From NCBI GenBank assembly GCA_026075535.2, contig AP026547.1:8246001-8310000 (forward strand): 64,000 nt of DNA, read 5' to 3'. Of this stretch, positions 33,681-44,288 are shown piece after piece; position 1 is the first letter of the stretch; every line of letters begins with the position of its first letter. The position numbers and the translations under genes are program-made. This DNA is from Tricholoma matsutake (lineage: Eukaryota; Basidiomycota; Agaricomycetes; Agaricales; Tricholomataceae). The notes beneath the pieces are model-generated. The model ran no database searches, was not told the DNA's origin, and saw only the letters and a list, made by a program, of their open reading frames with translations.

Positions 33681-33835
33681 TTCTATCAGGCCACTGGAGT
33701 CTCCACATTCTCATTGTACTAGGAGCTAGGAAGCAAAAGACAATATATTACTGAGCAGATGAATGGGTCCAATTGTAATTTTACATGAAGTAGCATTGAT
33801 TGCTGGTTTACTGGTACAATGCAGCAGCTACTAAG

Positions 33836-34606
33836 TTAGCTCTGTTGCGCCATTGCACACAGCTCATCCATCATAGAAAACAAAGAAAGAACAAAATCCT
33901 TATGTGCTGCCCTATGAACCTCTTCTGCCGCATGCTTGGCTGCCAAAGATCCATTAGTGTAGCTCTCCTCCTTCTGAAACCCATGCTCAACCCATCAGAA
34001 TAGACCACTGGCCGCGTACTGTGTGAAGGAGTGCCAAATCTTGTGGGGTTGGATGGGGAGGTTCGAGTGGCTGATGACAGCCAAGGGAATGATGATGGAC
34101 ATGCCTGGAGGAAACTCGATAACAATGCCACACTCCCATAGGATGAGGTGGCCACCGTGCATTGAATCAAACTTTCCAACATTGGTTATAACGCAGACTC
34201 CAAAGGCAAGGTTCCCCCAATCCGTATGCTGATAGCACCAAGTCGCTGGGCCAAAGTTGAAAGAAATTGCCACCCAGACGCTATCCAGAAATAGGTGCTT
34301 GAGGCCTTCATCCTGCTCGTACAGGGCCCCAAGAGTTTCATGGTAATATTTATAAAGCTTGGGGAACCAAGCTGCAAATCCACCATTCACAAATTTGGAG
34401 ATGCAGACAAAGGATGGGTAGCTGAGGAGTTTTTGTAAAACTCTGCAATTCGCTTGGTTGTGCGTGAGGTTGCCCAGGATCACTTGTCCACCACCAAATG
34501 ATACACCAGCTGCCAGGGCTGGGAAAGACCCACGGCAATGATTCAAGTCCTTAGAATCAAAGGAGCATTGCTCGCTGGCCTCCTCCATCTCCCTCTCCAC
34601 ATCCGC
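33836..34606 (-). pseudogene. TET/JBP-type dioxygenase, C-terminal half (split gene)
   Basis: Open from 34606 to about 33996. Contains RGSFPALAAGVSFGGGQ, then NFGPATWCYQHTDWGN with the iron-binding H-x-D. Next are KFDSMHGGHLILWECGIV and EFPPGMSIIIPLAV, and SHSNLPIQ with the second histidine, then SFTQYAASGLF. A TGA follows where the family has arginine (GLF-R-WVEHGF). After it the frame continues through QKEESYTNG... to a natural-looking TAA at 33836. Upstream, the coding sequence is cut at a CCGC duplication by LTR element D. The rest of the gene lies at 42834-43599. Intact relatives oxidise 5-methylcytosine in DNA. This copy is inactivated by both the insertion and the stop. Confidence 0.85.
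34603..34606. other. Target-site duplication of element D, left
   Basis: CCGC, repeated at 42834-42837. Removing element D and one copy joins the two TET/JBP halves in frame (W-L-K-G-M-A-D-V-E-R-E). Confidence 0.85.
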
Positions 34607-34839
34607 TGTAGCCATGGCAGTAGCACACATAGCAGAGTCCATAGCAGAGCCATGCCAGAGTCCGGCATTCCCCTTAGTGGTCACATGACCTTGTAGATAG
34701 ACATGCACATGTTGCAGATAGGGAACAAGGGTTTTGCATGTCCACATCCTTTCCGACTCATGTCTAGTAGTAGACGCGAGCCCTGTCCGAACCATCTCAT
34801 CTAGTAGTAGACAAGACCCTGAGAGACCGCACACCTCCA
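34607..34839 (+). repeat. Element D 5' LTR
   Basis: 233 bp, TGTAGCCATGG...CCTCCA. It differs from the 3' LTR by many transitions (for example CACATAGC against CACGTAGC), so the insertion is old. Confidence 0.85.
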
Positions 34840-34841
34840 TC

Positions 34842-34859
34842 TGGTGACAACTGGGAATT
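34842..34859 (+). promoter_or_regulatory. Element D primer-binding site
   Basis: TGGTGACAACTGGGAATT lies two bases after the LTR. The leading TGG matches a tRNA CCA end, so priming would be by a tRNA, unlike the self-priming chromoviruses here. The tRNA was not identified. Confidence 0.5.
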
Positions 34860-34948
34860 CAAACTCAATGCATACAGCCGACCACTTTCATTTCCACAAT
34901 TCACTCCTTCTTGTCTCATTTATCTCAATTACCATCCTTTTCAGCTCA

Positions 34949-36559
34949 ATGTCACCCTCTGATTGCTCACCCACATTTGTTATTGTCTACATCCGTAACA
35001 CCCAATCGCATCCCTGCAACATGCACCTGTCTATGCACCTTGTGTTGTGCATCCTGCTCTGCCTCATGGTGAGCCTCGCATCTGCAACACTGGTGAAACC
35101 TGTACGACGTGACCCTAAAGGCAGATTTCTGCCTGCCACTTCGATGACTGCGTCAAGTGAAGCACCATCCCTAACTGCCTCTTACATATTCCCATCGTTA
35201 CCTGACCTTGCAACCAGCCCAACTCCCACCTTCGAGTATATACTACCACCTGTACCCCCATCTACACCTCAGCTCTCTACAACCCCAACCCCACCCAATG
35301 ATGATGACTTCATGCCCAAGAACGTCAAACCATTCTGGGGCGATGATGAACATCCAGAGGAGAGCCCTCAGGACTTCCTAAAAGCGATGCAATGCTGGGG
35401 CCTTAACAAAACCAATGCCATGGACACACAGAAGCTGGAGAACTTCAGGCTCAACCTGAAATCGAATGCCACAGCAGAACAATGGTTTGACAACCTACCT
35501 ACCACTGACATTGACACCTGGGACCACCTCATCAGTGCATTCAAGAGGAAGTGGCCAAGCAAAGTGCCCACTGTGAAGACCATTGAGGAGAAGCAGGCAG
35601 TGCTAGAGCAAACCATGATCAGCCAAGAAGAGGTGGGGAAATGAGTGATGACAAATGGAGTAGAAGAACTTGCACACATTGTATGGGCTGACAAGATAGA
35701 GCATCTCGCAGCTGCAATCCCAGACGCCAATGGTTTGTTGGTCAACTCCATTTGCAAATCAATGCCAAAGGTTCTACAGAAGGTAATGGGATCAGGGCAC
35801 ACCACCTGGGCATCATTCTGCAGCACTGTATGTGCAGCTACAGTCACCCAGATCACTGAGGCAAAAGAGGAAGAGAAGGAAGCATGGGAGTTACGAGAGC
35901 AGGTAAAGAAGTTACAGGAACTATGCAAGACATCTGCATGAGACGTCACAAACGCACTCCAACAGCTCACCCTCAATGCACCACCCCCCGTTCCCTGATT
36001 CCCAATGCTCTGAACACAACCACCCAGCACCCCAAACTATTCCCCCACACCAATGCTCAATGCAAACAACCAGCCCCCATGCACCACCTACCAAACACCG
36101 AACCAACCAACATACCAGCAGAACAGAACCCCTGCCGAGCACATGAATGATGTCATGAGGCTTGCACTCCCCATCCACCCAAACACCCCAGCCGGCTGGC
36201 CTTTGTATGAGGCCCAGATCATGAAGTGGCACACCGAATACGCCGGACAGCAAGTGAGCAAGACACATCCATACCCACTTTCTCCCAGAACCACACCTGT
36301 TGCGTCAGGAGAGTGCTGGAGGTGTGGCTTGCCAGGACACATGGGCCCCAGCTGCGACAGCTCCACACTGGTCCCAAGATTTGAAAGTCGCTGGAGATCC
36401 ATCGCTGCATCTATCAAATGCAGCTGCCCACCAAACGTAACAAGAAACGTCAACCTCGTCAACGAGATCAGTCCATGGGCATCAAGGGAAGAGTACGACC
36501 AGCAAGTGATTGCTGACTACTTAGCAAGTCAGGGAAAAGGACTGGGGTCATCAGCATAG
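34949..36559 (+). pseudogene. Element D gag
   Basis: Coding-like from an ATG near 34949, though the true start is uncertain. A capsid-like region FWGDDEHPEESPQDFLKAM... LKSNATAEQWFDNLP runs to a TGA at 35642-35644, then continues in the same frame to another TGA near 35940. A zinc knuckle, CWRCGLPGHMGPSC, lies at about 36315-36357 in a shifted frame. At the first two stops CGA (arginine) would keep the frame open. Confidence 0.75.
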
Positions 36560-37680
36560 AACAAGAGGTCCCACTGACAACCCAAGGAAACAAGCATGAT
36601 AGCAGAGGAACGGTCCTTGGGTGTGAGAAGGCATCATCCAAGGACAATAAAATGCTGTTGAGTGCAAAGTTTACCGTAGAGAAGGAAGACAAACTCTTAC
36701 TTACAGACACAAATAGTAAACCAGACACCACCATGTACACTGCCCAAGCAGAATCTCATATCATTGATCTGTATTGCATGGAGAGCGACGACGATGAAAC
36801 AAGAACCACACCGTTCCAATACATGGTCAAATTACATGGACCATGAGGAGAAATTGTGAGGCTAAATAGCACATTCGACGATGGAGCAATGGTGAATGCC
36901 ATTGATCTCTGGACATTCCAAACTGTCAAGCACCACCTTGAAATGCTGGGGAAGTCAAATTGTATCATGCGTATGGCAGATGGTAGGCTGGTACCATCTG
37001 CTGGAACATGGACAGGAAGTGTCACAGCAGCAGACATCTCACATAGAGGTACCTTTGAAGTCTTCAATAGCAATGGGGCTTGGTCAGTCCTGTTTGGGAA
37101 ACCCCTCCTGAAGAAGTTCAAAGTGGTGCATGATTATGACCTGGACATCATAAAGATCTCCAAGGATGGCAACTGGGTCATGCTACAGAACCAGCACAAG
37201 TTGGAAGGAAGAACCCAGTCACTGTTTCCAGTGAACAGTAATTCCAGTAATAACCAGTGCATAACTCCAAGGGGGATCTCTGCACATCCCCCCCGAGAAC
37301 ATGAGAGTCATCAAGAAACCAGAACCGAGCATCCAGAGACAGGCACATGCACCAGAATCTCGCAACACCACAAACTCAACACCCACTCATGCAGGATGGA
37401 AACAAGAGATGTACAAAAGTGGAATGTGCCCAGTGGCGAGTAGCCAATGGCTTGCACGAAAGGAGGTCTCAAGCAGAAGGCGCATCAGCAAAGTGCAAGA
37501 GATTAGGGAAATCACTACAGAAAGATAAATGATTAACTGCCCAGCTTTCATCCTCCACTGAAATACCTCTTACTAATAATATACCCAACAGCCCAGACCC
37601 CAAACCAAGCGAAGGCAACATATGAAACATCGGCTCAGAAGAACATGACATCAATACTGGCACAGAGCAAAAAATACTTT
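36560..37680 (+). pseudogene. Element D protease region
   Basis: Open stretches include STFDDGAMVNAIDLWTF (D-D-G in place of the usual D-S/T-G protease motif), then MRMADGRLVPSAGTWTG and LFGKPLLKKFKVVHDYDLDI. This is the layout of a retropepsin-like domain followed by a linker. TGA codons at about 36844, 37529 and 37626 break the frame. The far end is low in conservation and shifts frame near 37440. Confidence 0.65.
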
Positions 37681-37700
37681 CTGAGGACCTAGACAAAGCG

Positions 37701-39365
37701 GTGTTCACCCAGTCATCAGACCCATTTAAAGTTGAGTGTGTGAACACAGTGCTCTCGGAACTAACTATAGGTGATGATTTAACTGAAAAACAATGCATAA
37801 GCATCGATAACCTACTCCACAAGTTCGCTGACTGCTTTGCACTATCCATGAGCAAGGTAATGGTAGTAGCAGGAGCCACACACAAACTACACATACCCAA
37901 TGGCACACCATTTAAAAAGAAGGTAAATCAATGTCCTCTCAGCGGCCCTCAAAAGGAATACTTCAATGGTGTGCTCGACAAAATGCTAGAGGCAGGTATA
38001 ATTGCCCCAATCAGCCACAGTGCAGTCAAGTGTTGCAGTGCAACTACCTTGGCAAAGAAAGCACATGAAGGCATAGGTCTAAACTTAGAAGAACTGCAAC
38101 ACTGGGTCAATGATGAATGCATCACCGCCAGAATACCTTCAGCCTTCAAAAACCTCCCACTGAGAAATTCTGAATGGCCAGACACTGTACCAGAAGAAAC
38201 ACAAACTAAGTGGCAAGTGTGCCAGGACTTTGCCAAACTGAACAAAGTAACACAGGTACCACCTATGCCCCAAGGAGACATATGGGCCAAGCAACAGCAC
38301 CTGAGTGGCCACCAATGGGTAAATACATTTGACTTTGCAGCAGGATTCTACACTTGTGAAATCAGCCCAGAGGACCAACCATATGTATGCTTCTATGTGG
38401 AAGGAAGGGGGTACTTCTGTTACAAGTGCATGCCATTTGGATTAACAGGTGTGCCCTCTACCTTTGCAGAAATGACAGCTCAAGCACTTGGCGACCTTGT
38501 AGGTATACTTTTTGAACTGTTCGTAGATGACAGTGGAATGGCTGGAGATGATTTTGAAGAAACATTGGCCAACATTCGAACATTGCTAACCAGGGTAAGA
38601 GAAAAAGGGCTCTCTCTATCAGCAGCCAAGTCAAAATTCATCATGACTGAAGCCACCTTTGCAGGAGCAAGAGTGGGACCAATGGGTATAAAACCAGATT
38701 TGACAAAACTAACACCCATCATGGACTGGAAATGGCCCACAGATCTACAGAATCTAGCAGCATTTACAGGACTTACAGGTTATTTTAGATCACTAATCAA
38801 AGGCTATGCAGCCTTGGCCCAACCCCTCACTGACCTAGCCAGAGGCCTCGACCTTCCAAAGGGACAGGGTAAAGCAGCATATCAATGTGCCATGAAAGCA
38901 CACTTGCTGGCAGGTCTATGGAAGGAAGAACCTGAAAAAGCCTTCCTGGGACTGAAAATCACCTTAACCAATGAACCAGCTTTGAAAGGACCAAAATTCG
39001 ATGGAACACCCTTCATCGTTACCACTGATGGTTGCAAATACAGTTTTGCAGGCATGCTGTCACAAAGACATACTACGGTCTTGCCAAACAGAAAGGACAT
39101 CACACATATACATCCAGTCGCATTTGGCAGTAAATGAACATCTGAGACAGAAGAGAAGTACAAACCATATTTACTAGAATTTGTTGCACTGAAGTTCTCT
39201 TTAGACAAATTCTCTGACCTTATATGGGGCTACCCAGTGGAACTAGAAACAGACTGTCAGGCACTCAGAGACCACCTGCTAAATGACAAACTCAACTCCA
39301 CCCATGCTTGTTGGAGGGACGGTGTGTTAGCCCACCAGATCGTGGACGTATGACACCAACCTGGC
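37701..39365 (+). pseudogene. Element D reverse transcriptase and RNase H
   Basis: A 478-residue open frame. It covers the start of the reverse transcriptase (YFNGVLDKMLEAGIIAPISH), the palm with NTFDFAAGFYTCEISPEDQP, the finger motif MPFGLTGVPSTFAEM, and the active site LFVDDSGMAG (FVDD instead of YxDD). The thumb region FTGLTGYFRSLIKGYA and the start of RNase H (FIVTTDGCKYSFAGMLSQ) follow. A TGA at about 39135 and another near 39350 interrupt RNase H. An unusual stretch between 38040 and 38200 separates the first two blocks. Confidence 0.85.
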
Positions 39366-39380
39366 CACCTAAACCCCGTA

Positions 39381-40303
39381 GTGGATGGTATCAGCAGGAA
39401 ATATGTGAACCTACCCAAGGAAGAAAACCATGGTCACACACAGACAGTAAGTGAAGATTGGGAAGCACAAACAGGCATTCAGAATGACATATTCCAAATT
39501 GAGTCACCACTCATTTATGATGCTCTCAAAACCCGGTTTGTTAATGAAATAGTATTCCTAAATGTTATAGAGGTGCTGGCTGAACTAGATCATGGGAGGA
39601 GTATTAAGGAATGGAAGAAAGCCAAGCACCGGGCAGAAGGGTACGTAATCCAAGATGGTAAGCTTTGGAGGATTGGCGACACCAAATCTACATGGGCAAA
39701 ACCACAAGTAGAATGTGTACCACAATCGGAGGCAGTCACACTAGCATGGGAGGTACACCAGAGCCAAGGACATTTCCACCGAGATAATGTGAAGATCGCA
39801 CTAATGGACAAGATAGCCAGCCCACATCTAGACCAATCCATCACCAAGGCAATCATGGATTGTGGTAAGTGCAAAGGACATGGCCCAAAACACTTACATT
39901 CACTACTAGAGCCCATAATGCAGCAACACCCATTTGAACTGCTTGTGGGAGACACACTGTCAATGCCGAAAGGAAAAGGGGGTTTCATGAAAATTGCATT
40001 ATATGCAGACGTCTACTCACAACATGTTTGGGCAGATAAACTCAAGACAGCTGCAACAGCTGCAACCACATGCAGAACATTCAACAACATTTGTACCATG
40101 TTCACAGCACCTGAAGCCCTCATGGTTGATGGAGGACCCGAGTTTGACAACAACGCTGTTCATGAAGCATGCACCACATGTAAGGTTGAGTTGCAGATCA
40201 TCCCAGGATATTCCCCTTGGATCAATGGCCTCATAGAAGGAATGAACGCAAAATTGTTGGGGAGATTGAAGAGGCTATGCTCACCCGATCTAGGGGAAGA
40301 CAA
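39381..40303 (+). pseudogene. Element D integrase, N-terminal and core part
   Basis: Zinc-binding region HQSQGHFHRDN...CGKCKGHG, then a core with D in LLVGDTLSMPKGKGGF, D in LMVDGGPEFDNN and E in WINGLIEGMNAKLLGRL. The frame runs to PDLGED and is cut at 40303 by the 997-bp insertion. It resumes at 41301. Confidence 0.8.
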
Positions 40304-41300
40304 TGTGGTAGGGTGGCAAGTCTCACTCACCAACCTTACCATTTTGGGATATCCTCACAGACCTTGTATTTACGCCATGACGACCTCCTGCTGTCACATA
40401 TTCTTGATACCTGCTTTTTTCTTTGTTATTTTGTAATACTCATTCAATATTTGATATTTTTACTTTGCAGATTATTTATTTCTCCTCAAGCATGACACAC
40501 AATTCACGTGACGTGTCTATCATGTGGCCAATCACATTTTCCACACTTCCTCAGCCTCCATGTTGAGAGCTTCACGCTCATTCCAAAGGATCAGTGCCAG
40601 GTTTTCCATTTTCATTTCATTTTCCTTTTATAGTGTTATTTTGTGCCTTAATACCACGACGATCCGCAATGTCAAGCATCGACAACTTCTCAGCTGGCAA
40701 AATCTGACTCGATGGGTCTAGTAGCTGGATGGTAGGGTTGAGGGGTGTTGTTTGGGTGTCCTCCATGCTTGCTGGGGGCACAGGCGACGTACCATCAATA
40801 GAGGTGCTCAATGGCAGTCTCTCCCCGAGTTATTCCCAGTTGCAAAAACTCCGAGACAAGGATTCAACAAAAGCCATCAATCAAAGACTTCAAATATTAT
40901 TCTTGGACTTCAGACCAAATTTGTTAATTCATTTTCCTTTTATTCTTCTTTATCTGATTGCTCAGACTGTTGGCACAAGAGAACGTGCGCGATCAGTTTT
41001 TGCTTCATAGCTACCTCAGTTTGTATTTAGGTGTCCTCCCACCTGTCAAATGGAGTATATATTCCTTCTTCCTCCCACTTTTTCATGCCCTCCATCTAAG
41101 CTATTCCTTAAAGTCAGCTAAGTCTCTCAAGTTCCTACACACCAAGGTGTAGATTATAAGCTAAGTATTCAAGTTACCCATTGAATCCCTTCTCCCCCTG
41201 CTCTTATTTTCCCCTGATCCCCAAGATCATGCTTACCTCATTCTTCACGACATGATGACCTTCATCAATGAACTCCCAGTAGACCATCTACCCTGCCACA
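40304..41300. mobile_element. 997-bp insertion, probable solo LTR, inside element D integrase
   Basis: Ends are TGTGGTAGGGTGGC and, inverted, TGTGGCAGGGTAGA. The flanks are ACAA at 40300-40303 and 41301-41304. Removing it with one ACAA restores GED-KWNANDLPASW in frame. TG...CA ends, a TATA-like GTATATATT near 41060 and lack of coding capacity fit a solo LTR. A foldback DNA element is possible because the ends are inverted. No second copy was found in this window. Confidence 0.65.
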
Positions 41301-41990
41301 ACAAATGGAATGCAAATGACCTACCAGCTTCATGGCCTGACCACCTCAAGGAAGCCATTGAATCCCTTAATAATTGCATACTGCCAAATATCAAATTCTC
41401 ACCAAACAAACTTCTTCTAGGCATCGTGATCAACACAAAGCACACTCCAGCAGACTGAGCAGAACAGGAAGTGTCAACTGGTGAAGTGGGGGTCCAGATG
41501 GCATACATGGAACAGCAGTGATTAGATGGATACGAGCACATATTATCTCATGCCCATAAACAGAAGCTGGCATTTGACAGGAGACTATTAGCCCAAGCTC
41601 CAAGAGAGGTCATATTCAAAGCAGGACAACTCGTACAGGTATACAGGAGTGACCTGGACTTCACATTTAAGGTAGAAGGGAAGATGGAGCCTAGGTGGTC
41701 AGCACCATGCCGAGTAACAAGCAGGGACTGCAATTCTTACAAGTTGGAGACTCTTGAAGGATTACCTATTGGCAACAGGTTCTCCTCCAGGCGACTACAA
41801 AGGTTCATTCCATGTAGTGGCACAGTGCTACACGAAGTACAAGCAGAGATTGAAAAGCTGTGGAGTAAGCAGGAAGCCAAAGAAGACATTGTGCAAGGGG
41901 TAGAAGGAAGACAGGTGATCGACGATGATAACAATACAGATTGGGAGGATATAGAGCATGGAGTGGAGCAGGAACCATCAACCCTGAGCT
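41301..41990 (+). pseudogene. Element D integrase, C-terminal part
   Basis: Continues the integrase: NDLPASWPDHLKEAI, FSPNKLLLGIVINTKHTPAD, then a TGA, VQMAYMEQQ followed by a TGA before LDGYEH, FKAGQLVQVYRSDLDFTF and PRWSAPCRVTSRDCNSYKLE. The last part has the look of a GPY/F-type module. It ends in an acidic tail near 41990. Both TGAs fit CGA. Confidence 0.8.
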
Positions 41991-42599
41991 GAGTTCAGCA
42001 ATGGCCCTGGCTGCTGACTAATGCTGATTATTTTAAGCCTGACTCCCTATATATTAGAGGCCCTAGATCACTTCAACCACCTTGCTCAACCCACACTCAG
42101 TCTAATGAACGCAAGAGCCTCAAATAATGGATGGTTTTCCGGATATACCCTATTCTTCATTGTCATGGTGTTCCTCAGCCCTCTCATCCTCACATCAAAA
42201 CAACCACAACCAGACCCTGAATATGATGATATCGAACTGAGGGAGTTACCCAGTTTCGTCAACCCAGAGCTAGTTCAAGAACGACTTGCTATCCCAATAC
42301 CACCCAACATCAACTTCCTGCTGGCTGCTCATTTATGGCCTTCACAAGATGCACACCCAGTAACCCTGACCAATCCAAGAGCTGACTACAATGATAGACA
42401 AGGTCCCAGAAGGTACCTGTGGCCCTAAACACCATTTCTATGTTGGGCCTTTAGGGGGAGTGATTGTCATGGACATGCCTCCTGGGGTACATGGGCCAAG
42501 GTGAGGGTAAGGCATTGGTGCCTTGTACATATATATGCATCTCTTCATTCTCTGAGTTGAGATTGCAACAAGGGCATTGCTATTTGGAGGAGGGGCACA
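41991..42599 (+). other. Element D 3' internal tail
   Basis: A short open frame at 42021-42428 holds a hydrophobic run (LFFIVMVFLSPLIL) but no recognised domain. A purine tract GGAGGAGGGGCACA ends at 42599 next to the 3' LTR and is the likely polypurine tract. Confidence 0.45.
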
Positions 42600-42833
42600 T
42601 GTAGCCATGGCAGTAGCACACGTAGCAGAGTCCGTAGCAGAGCCATGCCAGAGTCTGGCATTCCCCTTAGTGGTCACATGACCTCGTAGATAGACACATG
42701 CATGTTGCAGATAGGGAACAAGGGTTTTGCATGTCCGTGTCCTTTCCAAACTTGCATTTAGTAGTAGACGCAAGCCCTGTCCGAACTGTCTTGTCTAGTA
42801 GTAGATGAGACCCTGAGAGACTGCATGCCTCCA
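42600..42833 (+). repeat. Element D 3' LTR
   Basis: 234 bp, TGTAGCCATGG...CCTCCA, followed by the CCGC duplication at 42834-42837. Confidence 0.85.
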
Positions 42834-43599
42834 CCGCCATTCCCTTCAACCATTTTTGCTCCTCCGGCTGGTTACTGTCATCTGGCTGCCCAATGCCTAC
42901 ACAGAAAATCTGGCCAGCGTGATCCTTGATGGGGATTGATTTTCTGTCAAATTCAAGTTCCAGCTATAGGAATTGACACAAAATTGACTTAGCTTACCTG
43001 CCATCCCACTTTTGTAGCTTAAATTTGAAGCACAAGTTCTCTCCAACCAGATCATCCAACTCATATGGGGTCTTATCCTTCAACTCCTCAGTGTTGCGTA
43101 GACCTATGTACCCAGGGGCCGAGATTGAAATATCTGTGAGATCGAGCTTGGCATCAATGGCCTTCGAGTTTGGGTTATGCAATTTCTGGCGGATGGTGGG
43201 CCGAACTTTGTAAGCATGCACTCTGGCCTCATGCTCCTTCTGCTGCTCAGCTCTGTCGTGCTTCCGCTTTGCATGGCTCCATTGCTTGTTGCTGCTGTGC
43301 TTCTTACCTGCATTTTCCAGCCAACCAGCCGAGGTTGAAGTGGTTTCCCCTGGCACTGACTGGGGATCCGGGGGGAGATTGTGGTCATCCAAAGAAGTCA
43401 GTTTTTGAGTAGGTGAGGGAGGCAGAGTAGGCTCCAGCGTGGTGAGGGGAGAATTGCTAAAAAGGCCATGTCCTATTTCCCCACTGTCTAAATAGCCAAA
43501 CATCTCCTCCCTTTCGATACTCAATGTGATTGCTGACTTGAAATCAAACGATGGGTCATGGGCACTGATGGGGGTGGGCCAAGGTTTGTCCTGTGCCAA
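42834..43599 (-). pseudogene. TET/JBP-type dioxygenase, N-terminal half (split gene)
   Basis: Exon 1 (43599-42998) encodes about 201 residues. It has a low-complexity N-terminus, a basic KRKHDRAEQQKEHEARVHAY stretch, then DISISAPGYIGLRNTEEL and LVGENLCFKFKLQKWDG, which resembles the region before the catalytic domain in fungal TET/JBP proteins. A 54-bp intron (42944-42997, GTAAG to GACAG) joins it to exon 2 (RKSIPIKDHAGQIFCVG...), which stops at the element D insertion. The catalytic half is at 33836-34606. Spliced and uninterrupted, the protein would be about 495 residues. No stop is seen in this half. Confidence 0.8.
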
Positions 43600-44160
43600 A
43601 GTATTTCAGCCAACTTTCTCTGATGTAAGAAATATTCATTCATACTTTTTTTTCCATATGAATGGATTTCAGGGTCAACTGCCAGTGAAGTAGAAACATC
43701 AGAAAGGGGATCTCACCTCAAGGGGCCATCTGACACTTGGATGGGTTGAAAGAGGTGTTGATAGGTTTAACTTGTTACTTACCTGAACCTTTGTGTTGGC
43801 CAGGTGATCCATTGAATGAGTGACAAAAAGTCAGACCTGCAGGCAACCAGAAATGTAGGAGAGAACAGATGAGTTGTACAGATGATGTAAATATAGCATT
43901 GAGTCTTCAAGGTTCCAAAGGTGACCCAAATGGCAGGCAGGAGGACTCGGAAGAAATCCACAGGCAACTTAAAGCTGAGGTTTGGAATCCAAGTCCAAAT
44001 GTACGAGTAGGATTGAGTGACAAAAAGTCAGACTCAAGGCAGGTGACAAAAAGTCAGACCTGCAGGTGACGAAAAATGAGTAGGAGAAAATGGAGTGTGG
44101 AAAGAAGTGGCAAACTTCAAGTTGGAAGTATGAGGTCAGACTCAAGCAAACTTCGACATC
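43600..44160. repeat. Dispersed repeat R1, copy 4, upstream of the TET/JBP gene
   Basis: Contains three GACAAAAAGTCAGAC motifs (near 43822, 44021 and 44047) and GGGGATCTCACCTCAAGGGG. It matches both 8981-9250 and 33230-33480 in the same orientation. Together with the array at 32640-33680 it brackets the split gene with direct repeats. Confidence 0.6.
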
Positions 44161-44288
44161 CGACACTGGTGGACTTGGATAATCCCTGTAGTGGCAGTGC
44201 TCCAGAATGCCGGACCCTGCCAGGCCTTAACTTAGCTTCCCTAGTAAGGTTGGTGCAGACATGGTGAAGTACACCCCCCAACTACTGT

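Larger units (their letters stand above)
34607..42833 (+). mobile_element. Element D: decayed LTR retrotransposon inside a TET/JBP gene
   Basis: 8227 bp with LTRs of 233 and 234 bp (TGTAGCC...CCTCCA) and a 4-bp CCGC duplication. Internal order is gag, protease, reverse transcriptase, RNase H, integrase, so it is Ty3/Gypsy-type. The integrase is interrupted by a 997-bp insertion. Gag and pol contain at least nine in-frame TGA codons, most at positions where a single C-to-T change at CGA explains them. No chromodomain was seen. It is a distinct family from chromoviruses A-C. Confidence 0.85.

Noticed and set aside
42465..42833. 3' LTR of element D starting at TGTCATGGACATGCC (42465)
   Set aside because: The 5' copy has no matching sequence before TGTAGCC. 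Starting at 42600 gives equal LTR lengths, a purine tract and a matching CCGC duplication.
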